From: JAABRB01 sp041617635
GTDB taxonomy: Bacteria > Pseudomonadota > Gammaproteobacteria > Burkholderiales > SG8-39
DNA length: 17,855 bases
Direction of reading: 5' to 3'
Assembly: GCA_041617635.1 (NCBI GenBank)
Contig: JBFJOO010000085.1
Location: 1 to 17,855, forward strand
Part shown: positions 8,122 through 15,385 of the stretch, one piece after another
Layout of the letters: each line of letters begins with the position of its first letter
How positions within the stretch are numbered: position 1 is the stretch's first letter
The notes under the pieces: model-generated
The model's database searches: none
The model's input: only the letters and a program-made list of their open reading frames with translations
What the model was told of the DNA's origin: nothing
Translations under genes and position numbers: made by a program

Positions 8122-8871
8122 TCACCAGCGCACAGTCACGCCGGCGAGCCACGCGACGCCGAGCGCGGGTCGCTGGTGGCCGCGCTTCACGCCGATGTCC
8201 AGATCCACGTTCTTGACCGGCGAATAGATCGCGCCCAGTACCGTGCGAAACACGCCATCGGCGCCGAACGTCAGCGGATTCGTGTCATAGGCGACGTCCG
8301 CGACCAGCTTGAGCTGATCGGTTGCCTGCCAGGTGACCGCCCCGGAGACATGCCAGAGCGATCGCCGCTCGCCGACGATGTTGTTGTAGAGGTACCCGAG
8401 GTGGGAGTGAAACGCGACCGGGCCCGGCTCGTAGGAAAAAACCAGCAGCGCGCCGCCGGCCCAGTTCCCGCGTCCCAGCCCCCGCGCTTCGCTTCCGGTC
8501 GGAATGATGATGCCCGGCTTCAAAGCGAGGCTCAGGGGACCTCGCTCCAGGAATCGCCATTTCACGTCCACCGTCACGTCGGAGAATCCGGCATTGCGCA
8601 CTTGCGTGATGCCGTCGTCGAGCGAGAGGCGAAGATAGGAGGTTCCGACCTGCAGGTCCGCGCTGTCGACGAGACCGTAGGCGATCACGGCCGCCGGCTG
8701 GTCGGCCCGCAGCGTCCCCGCGTCGGTCGACTCGCGCCCGCGCTCGCCGGTGAGCTCGAGCTGAAAGTTCCCTTTTCCCTGGGTGCCCGTATCCTCGGTG
8801 ATCAGCGGATGAGCGGCGTACGCGGCATGCCCCGTGATTGCGCCGAGCAGCGCCATGGCCAGACGTCTCAT
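8122..8871 (-). CDS. Outer-membrane beta-barrel-like protein, MetA-pathway-of-phenol-degradation family
   Basis: About 249 residues with a signal peptide (MRRLAMALLGAITGHAAYA, cleaved before AHPLITED). The mature chain starts with the PLITEDTGTQGKGNFQLE pattern typical of this family. It then alternates amphipathic strands and turns (IAYGLVDSADLQVGTSYLRL, DVTVDVKWRF, LALKPGIIIPTG, and a C-terminal aromatic, ending VTVRW), as expected for an outer-membrane barrel. The ATG at 8871 is preferred because it opens directly onto the signal peptide. An in-frame TTG at 8889 would add six residues. It lies 25 bases after thrC on the same strand, so it is probably the last gene of the alaC-hom-thrC operon. 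The family name comes from a phenol-degradation locus; here nothing suggests phenol, and transport of any compound is inference. Confidence 0.8.
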   Translation of the reverse strand: MRRLAMALLGAITGHAAYAAHPLITEDTGTQGKGNFQLELTGERGRESTDAGTLRADQPAAVIAYGLVDSADLQVGTSYLRLSLDDGITQVRNAGFSDVTVDVKWRFLERGPLSLALKPGIIIPTGSEARGLGRGNWAGGALLVFSYEPGPVAFHSHLGYLYNNIVGERRSLWHVSGAVTWQATDQLKLVADVAYDTNPLTFGADGVFRTVLGAIYSPVKNVDLDIGVKRGHQRPALGVAWLAGVTVRW

Positions 8872-8896
8872 GGACAGTGCTCGCGGCAACGCTGGC

Positions 8897-10321
8897 TCAG
8901 CCGCCCGTGTGGCGCGCGATGAACGTCTTCACGCCGTCGACGCCGGGACTCATGATCTCGACGCGCTGCGGCAGTCGCTCCAGCCCCTCGTAGCCGGGCG
9001 GAACTTCCGGATCGCGACCGATCGCCTCGCGGATGGCCGCCGCGAACTTGACCGGTTGCGCGGTCTCGAGGCAGATCATGGGGGTTTCGGCCTGGCGATA
9101 CTCGCGCGCGACCTTGATCCCGTCGGCGGTGTGAGTGTCGACCAGGACGCCGTGCCGCGCGAGCACGTCGCGTATCGTCGCCAGCCGGTCGGCATGGCTG
9201 CTGCGCCCCGAAACGAAACCGAATTCCGGCAGCTGGGTGAGATACGGCGTGCCGACGAGGTCGAACCCGCCCTCCTCCTCCACCTGGCGCCAGAGCGCCG
9301 CCACGACCCCGGCCGCCTGGCCCACGAGGTCGTAGACGAAGCGCTCGAAGTTCGAGGCCTTCGAGATGTCCATCGACGGGCTCGAGGTCTGCACCACCTC
9401 GGCGCTCGCGCGCACCCGGTACCGCCCGGTGCTGAAGAACTCGTGGAGCACGTCGTTCTCGTTGGTGGCCAGAATGAGCGCGCGGATCGGCAGCCCCATC
9501 ATGCGCGCGATGTGCCCCGCGAAGATGTTGCCGAAGTTTCCCGACGGCACGGCGAAGGACACCGGCGCGCCCGTCTCCGCGCCGGTCTCCGCGAGCGCGG
9601 CGAAGTAGCCCTTGAAGTAGTAGACGACCTGCGCGACGACGCGCGCCCAGTTGATGGAGTTCACCGTGCCGATGCGGTGCCGCGCCTTGAACTGCGCGTC
9701 GCCGGACACCGCCTTCACGATATCCTGGCAGTCGTCGAAGACGCCGCGGATCGCGATGTTGTGGATGTTCGGGTCCTGGAGCGAGTACATCTGCGCCGAC
9801 TGAAAGGCGCTCATCTTCCCGTGCGGCGACAGCATGAACACCCGCACGCCCCGCTTCCCGCGCAATGCGTACTCCGCTGCCGATCCGGTGTCACCCGAGG
9901 TGGCGCCGAGCACGTTGAGCTCCGCACCCGTTTGCGCGAGCACGTGCTCGAACAGGTTGCCGAGCAGCTGCATCGCCACGTCCTTGAACGCGAGCGTGGG
10001 CCCATTGGAGAGCCGCAGCAGGTAGAGGCCCGGCTCGAGCGTCGCAAGCGGGGTGATCGCGTCCGACCGGAAGATCTCGCGGGTGTAAGTCTTGTCGACC
10101 AGCTTGCGCAGCTCGCCCTCGGCGATGTCGTCGACGAAGAGCCGGACGAGCTCGAAGGCGAGATCCGCGTAGCCGAGCGGGCGCCAGCGTTCGAGCGTCG
10201 CCGCGTCCACTTTCGGGTAGTGATCGGGCACCACGAGCCCGCCGTCGGGCGCAAGCCCTTCGAGCAGGATCTCGCAGAAGGGTCGCGGGGCCATTCCGCC
10301 CCGGGTGCTCACGTAGCGCAT
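8897..10321 (-). CDS. thrC: Threonine synthase
   Basis: Cytoplasmic pyridoxal-phosphate enzyme that converts O-phospho-L-homoserine to L-threonine, the last step of the pathway. At 474 residues it is the longer proteobacterial/yeast type. The N-terminus (MRYVSTRGG) is typical. The cofactor lysine is K113 in NGPTLAFKD. The phosphate-binding loop is GATSGDTGSAAEYA. VPSGNFGNIFAGHIA is the conserved SGNFGN motif. The ATG at 10321 is separated by only 7 bases from the hom stop, so the two are co-transcribed. Pairing with homoserine dehydrogenase upstream supports the call and rules out other fold-type II enzymes. Confidence 0.96.
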   Translation of the reverse strand: MRYVSTRGGMAPRPFCEILLEGLAPDGGLVVPDHYPKVDAATLERWRPLGYADLAFELVRLFVDDIAEGELRKLVDKTYTREIFRSDAITPLATLEPGLYLLRLSNGPTLAFKDVAMQLLGNLFEHVLAQTGAELNVLGATSGDTGSAAEYALRGKRGVRVFMLSPHGKMSAFQSAQMYSLQDPNIHNIAIRGVFDDCQDIVKAVSGDAQFKARHRIGTVNSINWARVVAQVVYYFKGYFAALAETGAETGAPVSFAVPSGNFGNIFAGHIARMMGLPIRALILATNENDVLHEFFSTGRYRVRASAEVVQTSSPSMDISKASNFERFVYDLVGQAAGVVAALWRQVEEEGGFDLVGTPYLTQLPEFGFVSGRSSHADRLATIRDVLARHGVLVDTHTADGIKVAREYRQAETPMICLETAQPVKFAAAIREAIGRDPEVPPGYEGLERLPQRVEIMSPGVDGVKTFIARHTGG

Positions 10322-10328
10322 GCGCTAC

Positions 10329-11639
10329 TCACAGCAGGTTCTCGAGCCGGATCCGCGTCACCTGCCCGGTCACGACGGGCAACCCCTCGATCGCCCGGAT
10401 CGCATCGTTGACTTGCCGCTCGCGCGCCTCGTGCGTGAGCATGATGATGTCGACCTGCTTCTCGCCCTCGCCCGGCTCGCGCTGGATCATCGCGTCGATC
10501 GAGATCATCCCGTCGGCGAGGATGCGCGTGATGTCGGCGAGCACGCCGGGCCGGTCGAGCACGCGCATCCGCAGGTAGTAGGAGGTGACCACGTCCTCCA
10601 TCGGCAGCACGCGCTCGTCGGACATCCGGTCCGGCTGAAACGCGAGGTGCGGCACCCGGTGCTCGGGGTCGGCGGTGTGCATGCGCGTCACGTCGACGAG
10701 ATCCGCCACGACCGCGCTCGCCGTCGGCTCGGAGCCGGCGCCCGCGCCATAGTAGAGCGTCGGCCCGACCGCGTCGCCCTTCACGAGCACTGCGTTCATC
10801 ACGCCCTCGACGTTCGCGATCAGCCGGCGCTCCGGGATGAGCGTCGGATGCACGCGTAGCTCGATCCCTTCAGCGGTGCGCTTGGTGATGCCCAGTAGCT
10901 TGATGCGATAGCCGAGGCTCTCGGCGTAGCGGATGTCCGCCTGGGTGAGCTTGGTGATGCCCTCGGTGTAGGCCTTAGTGAACTGCATCGGCACCCCGAA
11001 CGCGAGCGCCGCGAGGATGGTGAGCTTGTGCGCGGCGTCGATGCCCTCGACGTCGAAGGTCGGGTCCGTCTCGGCATAGCCGCGCGCCTGCGCTTTCTTC
11101 AGCACCGCCTCGAACGACTGGCCCCGGTCGCGCATCTCCGACAGGATGAAGTTCGAGGTGCCGTTGATGATGCCCGCGATCCACTCGATCCGGTTCGCCG
11201 TCAATCCTTCGCGCACCGCCTTGATGATCGGGATCCCGCCGGCCACGGCCGCCTCGAAGCCGACCATCACGCCGTTGGTCTGCGCGGCGGCGAAGATCTC
11301 GGTGCCGTGCAGCGCGAGCAGCGCCTTGTTCGCGGTGACGACGTGCTTGCCGTTGCCGATCGCCCGCAGCATCAGGTCCTTCGCCACCGTGTAGCCGCCG
11401 ATGAGCTCCACGACGATATCGATGTCCGGGCTCGCGACCACCTCGAACGCGTCCGGCACCACGCGCGCCGCGCCGTCGGTCAGGCGCTTGGCCTTCTCGA
11501 CATCCTGGTCCGCCACGACCGAGATGCGGATGTCGCGACCCGCGCGACGGCTGATCTCCTCGCGATTCCGTGCGAGGACGCTCCAGGTGCCGCCGCCCAC
11601 GGTGCCGATGCCGAGCAGGCCTACATTGATGGGCTTCAT
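10329..11639 (-). CDS. hom: Homoserine dehydrogenase with C-terminal ACT domain
   Basis: NAD(P)-dependent reduction of L-aspartate-4-semialdehyde to L-homoserine, the branch point to threonine and methionine. It has 436 residues. The Rossmann motif GLLGIGTVGGG opens the protein (residues 7-17). The VTANKALLA segment carries the conserved active-site lysine K105. EGIDAAHKLTILA holds the substrate-binding/catalytic region. The C-terminal ACT domain (about 355-430, starting YYLRMRVLDRPGVLADI) indicates feedback control, normally by threonine. It is the monofunctional form, not fused to aspartate kinase. It begins 21 bases after alaC and ends 7 bases before thrC. No strong Shine-Dalgarno is seen, so translation may depend on coupling to alaC. 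Confidence 0.96.
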   Translation of the reverse strand: MKPINVGLLGIGTVGGGTWSVLARNREEISRRAGRDIRISVVADQDVEKAKRLTDGAARVVPDAFEVVASPDIDIVVELIGGYTVAKDLMLRAIGNGKHVVTANKALLALHGTEIFAAAQTNGVMVGFEAAVAGGIPIIKAVREGLTANRIEWIAGIINGTSNFILSEMRDRGQSFEAVLKKAQARGYAETDPTFDVEGIDAAHKLTILAALAFGVPMQFTKAYTEGITKLTQADIRYAESLGYRIKLLGITKRTAEGIELRVHPTLIPERRLIANVEGVMNAVLVKGDAVGPTLYYGAGAGSEPTASAVVADLVDVTRMHTADPEHRVPHLAFQPDRMSDERVLPMEDVVTSYYLRMRVLDRPGVLADITRILADGMISIDAMIQREPGEGEKQVDIIMLTHEARERQVNDAIRAIEGLPVVTGQVTRIRLENLL

Positions 11640-11660
11640 CCGAAGAGCCGCCGCCCGCGC

Positions 11661-12872
11661 TCAGCCGGCCGCGGCGACTGCGGGACGCGGGGCGAGGCCG
11701 TCCTTGCGCAGCATCTCCTTGATGCCGCGCACGGCCTGGCGGGTGCGCGCCTCGTTCTCGATCATCGCGAAGCGCACGTGCGTGTCGCCGTACTCGCCGA
11801 AGCCGATGCCCGGCGACACCGCGACCTTGGCCTCCTCGAGGACCTTCTTGGCGAACTCGAGCGACCCCATCGCCTGGTACGCGTCCGGGATGCGCGCCCA
11901 GATGTACATCGAGGCCTTGGGGACGTCGACCATCCAGCCGGCCTCGTGGAGGCCGCGCGCGAGCACGTCGCGGCGCTTCTGGTACTTGAGCCGGATGTCC
12001 TCGACGCAGCCCTGCGGGCCTTCCAGCGCCACGATCGAGGCGACCTGCACGGGGGTGAACGTGCCGTAGTCATGGTAGCTCTTGATGCGGGCGAGCGCGG
12101 CAACGAGCTCCTTGTTGCCGACCATGTAGCCGATGCGCCAGCCGGCCATGTTGTAGCTCTTGGACATCGTGAAGAACTCGACCGCGACATCCCGCGCGCC
12201 CGGCACCTGCATGATCGAGGGGGCCCGGTAGCCGTCGAAGACGATATCCGCATAGGCGAGATCGTGCACGACGAAGATCTCGTGCTGCTTGGCGAGCGCC
12301 ACGATGCGTTCGAAGAAGTCGAGCTCCACGCACTGCGCGGTCGGGTTGCTCGGGAAGTTGATGATCAGCATCTTCGGCTTCGGGAAGGACTCGCGGATGG
12401 CCCGCTCGAGCTCCTCGAAGAAGTCGACGTCCGGCGTCATGCGCACATGCCGGATGTCGGCGCCGGCGATGACCGGTCCGTAGATGTGGATCGGGTAGCT
12501 CGGATTGGGCACGAGCACGATGTCGCCGCGATCGAGCGTCGCGAGCGCCAGATGGGCGATGCCTTCCTTGGACCCGATCGTCACGATCGCCTCGCTGTCC
12601 GGGTCGAACGCGACGCCGTAGCGGCGCTCGTACCACGTGCAGATCGCGCGGCGCAGACGGGGGATGCCCTTGGACACCGAGTAGCCGTGCGTGTCGGGAC
12701 GCCGCACGGATTCGATGAGCTTGTCGACGATGTGCTGGGGCGTCGGCCCGTCGGGATTGCCCATGCTCATGTCGATGATGTCCTCGCCCCGCCGGCGCGC
12801 GGCCATCTTCAGCTCGCCGGTGATGTTGAAGACGTACTGGGGAAGCCGCTTGATGCGCTCGAAGTCTGTCAT
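11661..12872 (-). CDS. alaC: Pyridoxal-phosphate aminotransferase, AlaC-like
   Basis: Fold-type I aminotransferase of 403 residues, most like the glutamate-pyruvate (alanine) transaminase AlaC. Visible features: MSMGNPDGPTP near the N-terminus; the cofactor-site asparagine in NFPSNPTAQ; aspartate D204 in VHDLAYADI; the Schiff-base lysine K238 in TMSKSYNMAGWRIGY; and the C-terminal substrate arginine in VRFAMIEN. The ATG at 12872 is the natural start, matching the family N-terminus (MTDFERIKRLPQYVFN). It is the first gene of the minus-strand block, followed at 21 bases by hom. This adjacency is common in Betaproteobacteria. A role in alanine synthesis is the family expectation. A different keto-acid preference is possible, and the sequence alone does not decide it. 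Confidence 0.9.
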   Translation of the reverse strand: MTDFERIKRLPQYVFNITGELKMAARRRGEDIIDMSMGNPDGPTPQHIVDKLIESVRRPDTHGYSVSKGIPRLRRAICTWYERRYGVAFDPDSEAIVTIGSKEGIAHLALATLDRGDIVLVPNPSYPIHIYGPVIAGADIRHVRMTPDVDFFEELERAIRESFPKPKMLIINFPSNPTAQCVELDFFERIVALAKQHEIFVVHDLAYADIVFDGYRAPSIMQVPGARDVAVEFFTMSKSYNMAGWRIGYMVGNKELVAALARIKSYHDYGTFTPVQVASIVALEGPQGCVEDIRLKYQKRRDVLARGLHEAGWMVDVPKASMYIWARIPDAYQAMGSLEFAKKVLEEAKVAVSPGIGFGEYGDTHVRFAMIENEARTRQAVRGIKEMLRKDGLAPRPAVAAAG

Positions 12873-12976
12873 GAGGTCGCCGGAATCCGTTTGCCTGCGC
12901 CGTCAACCGGAGATGGCGCGGCGCAAAAGACCTATAATGTAACGTTTCCAACCGCTTACGGCAATTTAACGCCATC
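12873..12976. promoter_or_regulatory. Divergent promoter region, alaC / Mth938-arn operon
   Basis: An unusually AT-rich 104-base spacer between divergent genes. On the plus strand a perfect TATAAT lies at 12933-12938, 38 bases before the GTG at 12977, giving a predicted leader of about 30 bases. Its -35 (around 12910-12915, GAGATG) is poor, so an activator may be needed. On the minus strand TTGCCG (12964-12959) and TACATT (12941-12936) are spaced by 17 bases and face alaC. The two -10 elements overlap, so the promoters may interfere with each other. This is read from consensus matching only. Confidence 0.4.
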
Positions 12977-13348
12977 GTGAAGCTGCACCTTGCCGGAATG
13001 ACCGGGCAAAATGCCTGCACGGGCTATGGGCCGGGCTATGTGGACATCAACGGCGAGCGGCACGAGCGGAGCATGGTGGTGCTGCCCGATCGGCTCATCA
13101 CCGACTGGCCAGCCACCTCGTTCGATTCGCTCGTCGCCACACAACTCGAGCCGCTGGCGGATCTCGGCCTGGAGATCCTGCTGCTCGGCACCGGCGCGCG
13201 CATCCGCTTTCCGCGCCCCGAGGTGCTGCGGCCGCTCATCGAGGCGGGCATCGGCGTCGAGGTGATGGACGTCGCCGCCGCGTGCCGGACTTACAACATC
13301 CTCGTTGCGGAGGACCGCAAGGTCGGCGCCGCGCTGCTGCTCGAGTGA
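12977..13348 (+). CDS. Mth938-like (DUF498/NDUFAF3-fold) protein
   Basis: Small cytoplasmic protein of 123 residues, starting at GTG 12977. The pattern fits the Mth938 domain family: an early GYGPGYVDINGERHERSMVVLP, then DWP, a strand LGLEILLLGTGAR, the RPEVLRPLIEAGIGVEVMD segment, and the conserved AAACRTYNILVAEDRKVGAALLL ending. The length is normal for the single-domain family. The mitochondrial relative NDUFAF3 assists respiratory complex I assembly; the bacterial role is unsettled, so I assign none. The stop lies 13 bases before arnT, so it probably leads the transcript that continues into the Ara4N genes. No Shine-Dalgarno is clear at its own start. Confidence 0.85.
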   Translation: MKLHLAGMTGQNACTGYGPGYVDINGERHERSMVVLPDRLITDWPATSFDSLVATQLEPLADLGLEILLLGTGARIRFPRPEVLRPLIEAGIGVEVMDVAAACRTYNILVAEDRKVGAALLLE

Positions 13349-13361
13349 AGGAACGTCGCGG

Positions 13362-15017
13362 ATGACCGGTCGGGCGTCCCGCAGCGTGGCGCTCGGCGTC
13401 ATGCTGGTCCTCGCGGTCGGCTGGTTCGCGACGCTCGACGTCCGCCCGCTCGTGCGCGCCGACGAGTCCCGCTACGCGGAGATCTCGCGCGAGATGGTCG
13501 CGAGCGGCGACTGGGTGACGCCGCGCCTGAACGGCTTCAAGTACTTCGAGAAGCCGCCGCTCCAGTACTGGGCGACCGCTCTGGCGTTCGTCGCCTTCGG
13601 GCTCGCTGAATGGACCGCGCGGCTCTGGACCGCGCTCACCGGCTTCCTCGCCATCCTCGCCACGTGGTACTTCGGCAACCGGCTGCGCGGCCCGCCGGTG
13701 GGACTCCTCGCCGCAACGGTGCTCGCAAGCACGCTGCTCTTTGCCGCCCTCGGGCACTTCAATACGCTGGACATGGGTGTGGCGGCCTTTCTGGCGATCG
13801 GCGTGTTCGCTTTCGTGCTGGCGCAGCTCGACACGGCATCCGCCGCGGCGCGGCGCGGCTGGATGCTCGTCGCCTGGGCCGCGGCCGCGCTGGCCACGCT
13901 CTCGAAAGGCTTGATCGGCCCGGCGCTGCCCGCCGCCGCGCTCGTCATCTATGTCCTCATCGAGCGCGACTGGCGACTCCTCACGCGATTGCACCTAGTA
14001 ACGGGCATGCTGCTCTTCCTCGCCATCACCGTGCCCTGGTTCGTGGCGGTCACGCGCGCCAACCCGGAGTTCGCGCACTTCTTCTTCATCCATGAGCATC
14101 TGGAGCGATTCCTCACGAAGGTGCACGGCCGCTACCAGCCGCTGTGGTATTTCGTGCCGATCCTGCTCGGCGGCCTGATCCCGTGGACCTTGACGTTCTT
14201 TCCGGCCGTCGCGCGCAGCTGGCGCGCGGATGGCCCCGCGCGGTTCAAGCCGCTGCGCTTTCTCGCGGTGTGGGCGGGAACGGTGTTCGTGTTCTTCTCG
14301 GTGTCGAGCTCGAAGCTGCCCTCGTACATCCTGCCGATCTTCCCAGCGCTCGCCGTCATGATCGGTGTAGCACTCCCCGCGCTCGGCAGGCGCTGGACGA
14401 TCGGACAGGCGCTGGCCGCGGCGGTCGGGGGAGTCGGTGTCGCGATCGTCGCGCCGATGTTTCTCATGCGGGCCGCCAAGCCCGAGCTGCCGGCAGAGCT
14501 GCTCGCCGACTACGTCCCGTGGGTTGTTGCCGCAGCGATCGCGCTCGCCGTCGGATCCGCCGCGGCCGCATTCCTCGCGTGGCGCGACAAGCTGGTCCCG
14601 GCGACGCTGGCCCTCGCGGCGGCGGGATTCGCGACCGGGCAGCTCGCCCTCATCGGGCACGGCACGCTCTCGCCTGTCTATTCCGCGTATCATGTCGTCG
14701 CGCAGGCGCGGCCCCGGTTGAACCAATTCGCGGCCGACGCGCCGTTCTTCTCCGTCGAGACGTTCGACCATTCGCTACTTTTCTATCTTCGCCGCGTGGT
14801 GACCATGGTGGTCTACAAGGACGAGCTGGCGATCCCGATCGCCTGGGAGCCGCAGCGGTTCATCGCCGATCGCGCCGGATTCGAGCGCGCGTGGGCGCAG
14901 GCGGAGCGCGCGTATGCGCTGCTCCCCGCGCGCGACCTCGATGAATGGGAGAAGCGCGGCCTGCCCATGACGGTCATCGCCCGCGATCCGCGCCGGGTCA
15001 TCGTGCAAAAGCCGTGA
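13362..15017 (+). CDS. arnT: ArnT-like lipid A aminoarabinose transferase (polyprenyl-phosphate GT, GT83/PMT)
   Basis: Integral inner-membrane transferase of 551 residues (E. coli ArnT is 550). It is expected to move Ara4N from undecaprenyl phosphate to lipid A on the periplasmic side. The first periplasmic loop has the family hallmark: the DE pair (D34-E35) in ADESRYAEISREM, followed by SGDWVTPRLNG and YFEKPPLQYW. Later HEHLERFL with WYFVPILLGGLIPW, and the SSSKLPSYILPIFP stretch, align in order with ArnT. About a dozen hydrophobic helices are visible, then a soluble C-terminal domain. The ATG at 13362, with GAAGGA about 9 bases before it, is preferred over extending upstream into the Mth938 gene. 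The arn neighbours make this ArnT rather than a generic family 39 transferase. Confidence 0.9.
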   Translation: MTGRASRSVALGVMLVLAVGWFATLDVRPLVRADESRYAEISREMVASGDWVTPRLNGFKYFEKPPLQYWATALAFVAFGLAEWTARLWTALTGFLAILATWYFGNRLRGPPVGLLAATVLASTLLFAALGHFNTLDMGVAAFLAIGVFAFVLAQLDTASAAARRGWMLVAWAAAALATLSKGLIGPALPAAALVIYVLIERDWRLLTRLHLVTGMLLFLAITVPWFVAVTRANPEFAHFFFIHEHLERFLTKVHGRYQPLWYFVPILLGGLIPWTLTFFPAVARSWRADGPARFKPLRFLAVWAGTVFVFFSVSSSKLPSYILPIFPALAVMIGVALPALGRRWTIGQALAAAVGGVGVAIVAPMFLMRAAKPELPAELLADYVPWVVAAAIALAVGSAAAAFLAWRDKLVPATLALAAAGFATGQLALIGHGTLSPVYSAYHVVAQARPRLNQFAADAPFFSVETFDHSLLFYLRRVVTMVVYKDELAIPIAWEPQRFIADRAGFERAWAQAERAYALLPARDLDEWEKRGLPMTVIARDPRRVIVQKP

Positions 15018-15385
15018 CCGCACTCAGCTTCTCCCTGGTCCTCGCGGGCGTGATCCTGAACGCCGCCGCGCAGTTGCTGCTCAAGGCCGGAACGAACGCC
15101 GTGGGCCGCTTCGAGTTCAGCACCGCCAACGCCGTGCCGGTCGGGCTCAAGCTGGCATTCGAGCCGCATATCCTCGGCGGGATCGCCTGCTACGTCGTGA
15201 GCGTCGTGATCTGGATCATGGCGCTGTCGCGGGTGGAGGTGAGCATCGCCTATCCGATGCTGTCGATCGGCTACATCTTGAACGCGCTCGCCGCCTGGTA
15301 CCTGTTCGGCGAGGCCGTGACGCCGATGCGCCTCGTCGGCATCGGGATCATCATCGTCGGTGTGTATGTCGTCGCGCGCAGCTAG
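15014..15385 (+). CDS. arnE: Small multidrug-resistance-like protein, ArnE/ArnF-type flippase subunit
   Basis: Four-helix inner-membrane protein of 123 residues, starting at a GTG that overlaps the arnT stop by 4 bases. Helix 1 reads LVLAGVILNAAAQLLLKAGTNA. The AAQLLLKAG segment matches the ArnE/ArnF pattern, and no glutamate sits in helix 1, whereas drug-exporting SMR proteins such as EmrE need one (Glu14). Helices 2-4 end SYAYPM-like (VSIAYPMLSIGYILNALAAW) and GIIIVGVYVVARS. In enterobacteria ArnE and ArnF together flip undecaprenyl-phosphate-Ara4N across the inner membrane. Only one such gene is present here, so it may act as a homodimer, and the choice of arnE over arnF is arbitrary. The last 20 bases overlap arnB if arnB starts at 15366. 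Confidence 0.83.
   Translation: MTALSFSLVLAGVILNAAAQLLLKAGTNAVGRFEFSTANAVPVGLKLAFEPHILGGIACYVVSVVIWIMALSRVEVSIAYPMLSIGYILNALAAWYLFGEAVTPMRLVGIGIIIVGVYVVARS

Noticed and set aside
12955..12970. CTTACG-N4-TTTAAC resembling a PmrA box before the arn block
   Set aside because: The spacer is 4 rather than 5 bases, both half-sites are imperfect, and it lies downstream of the -10 element, a wrong place for an activator site.
11028..12980. 650-codon plus-strand open frame opposite hom and alaC
   Set aside because: It runs antisense to two clear enzymes and has low-complexity charged composition with no recognisable motif.
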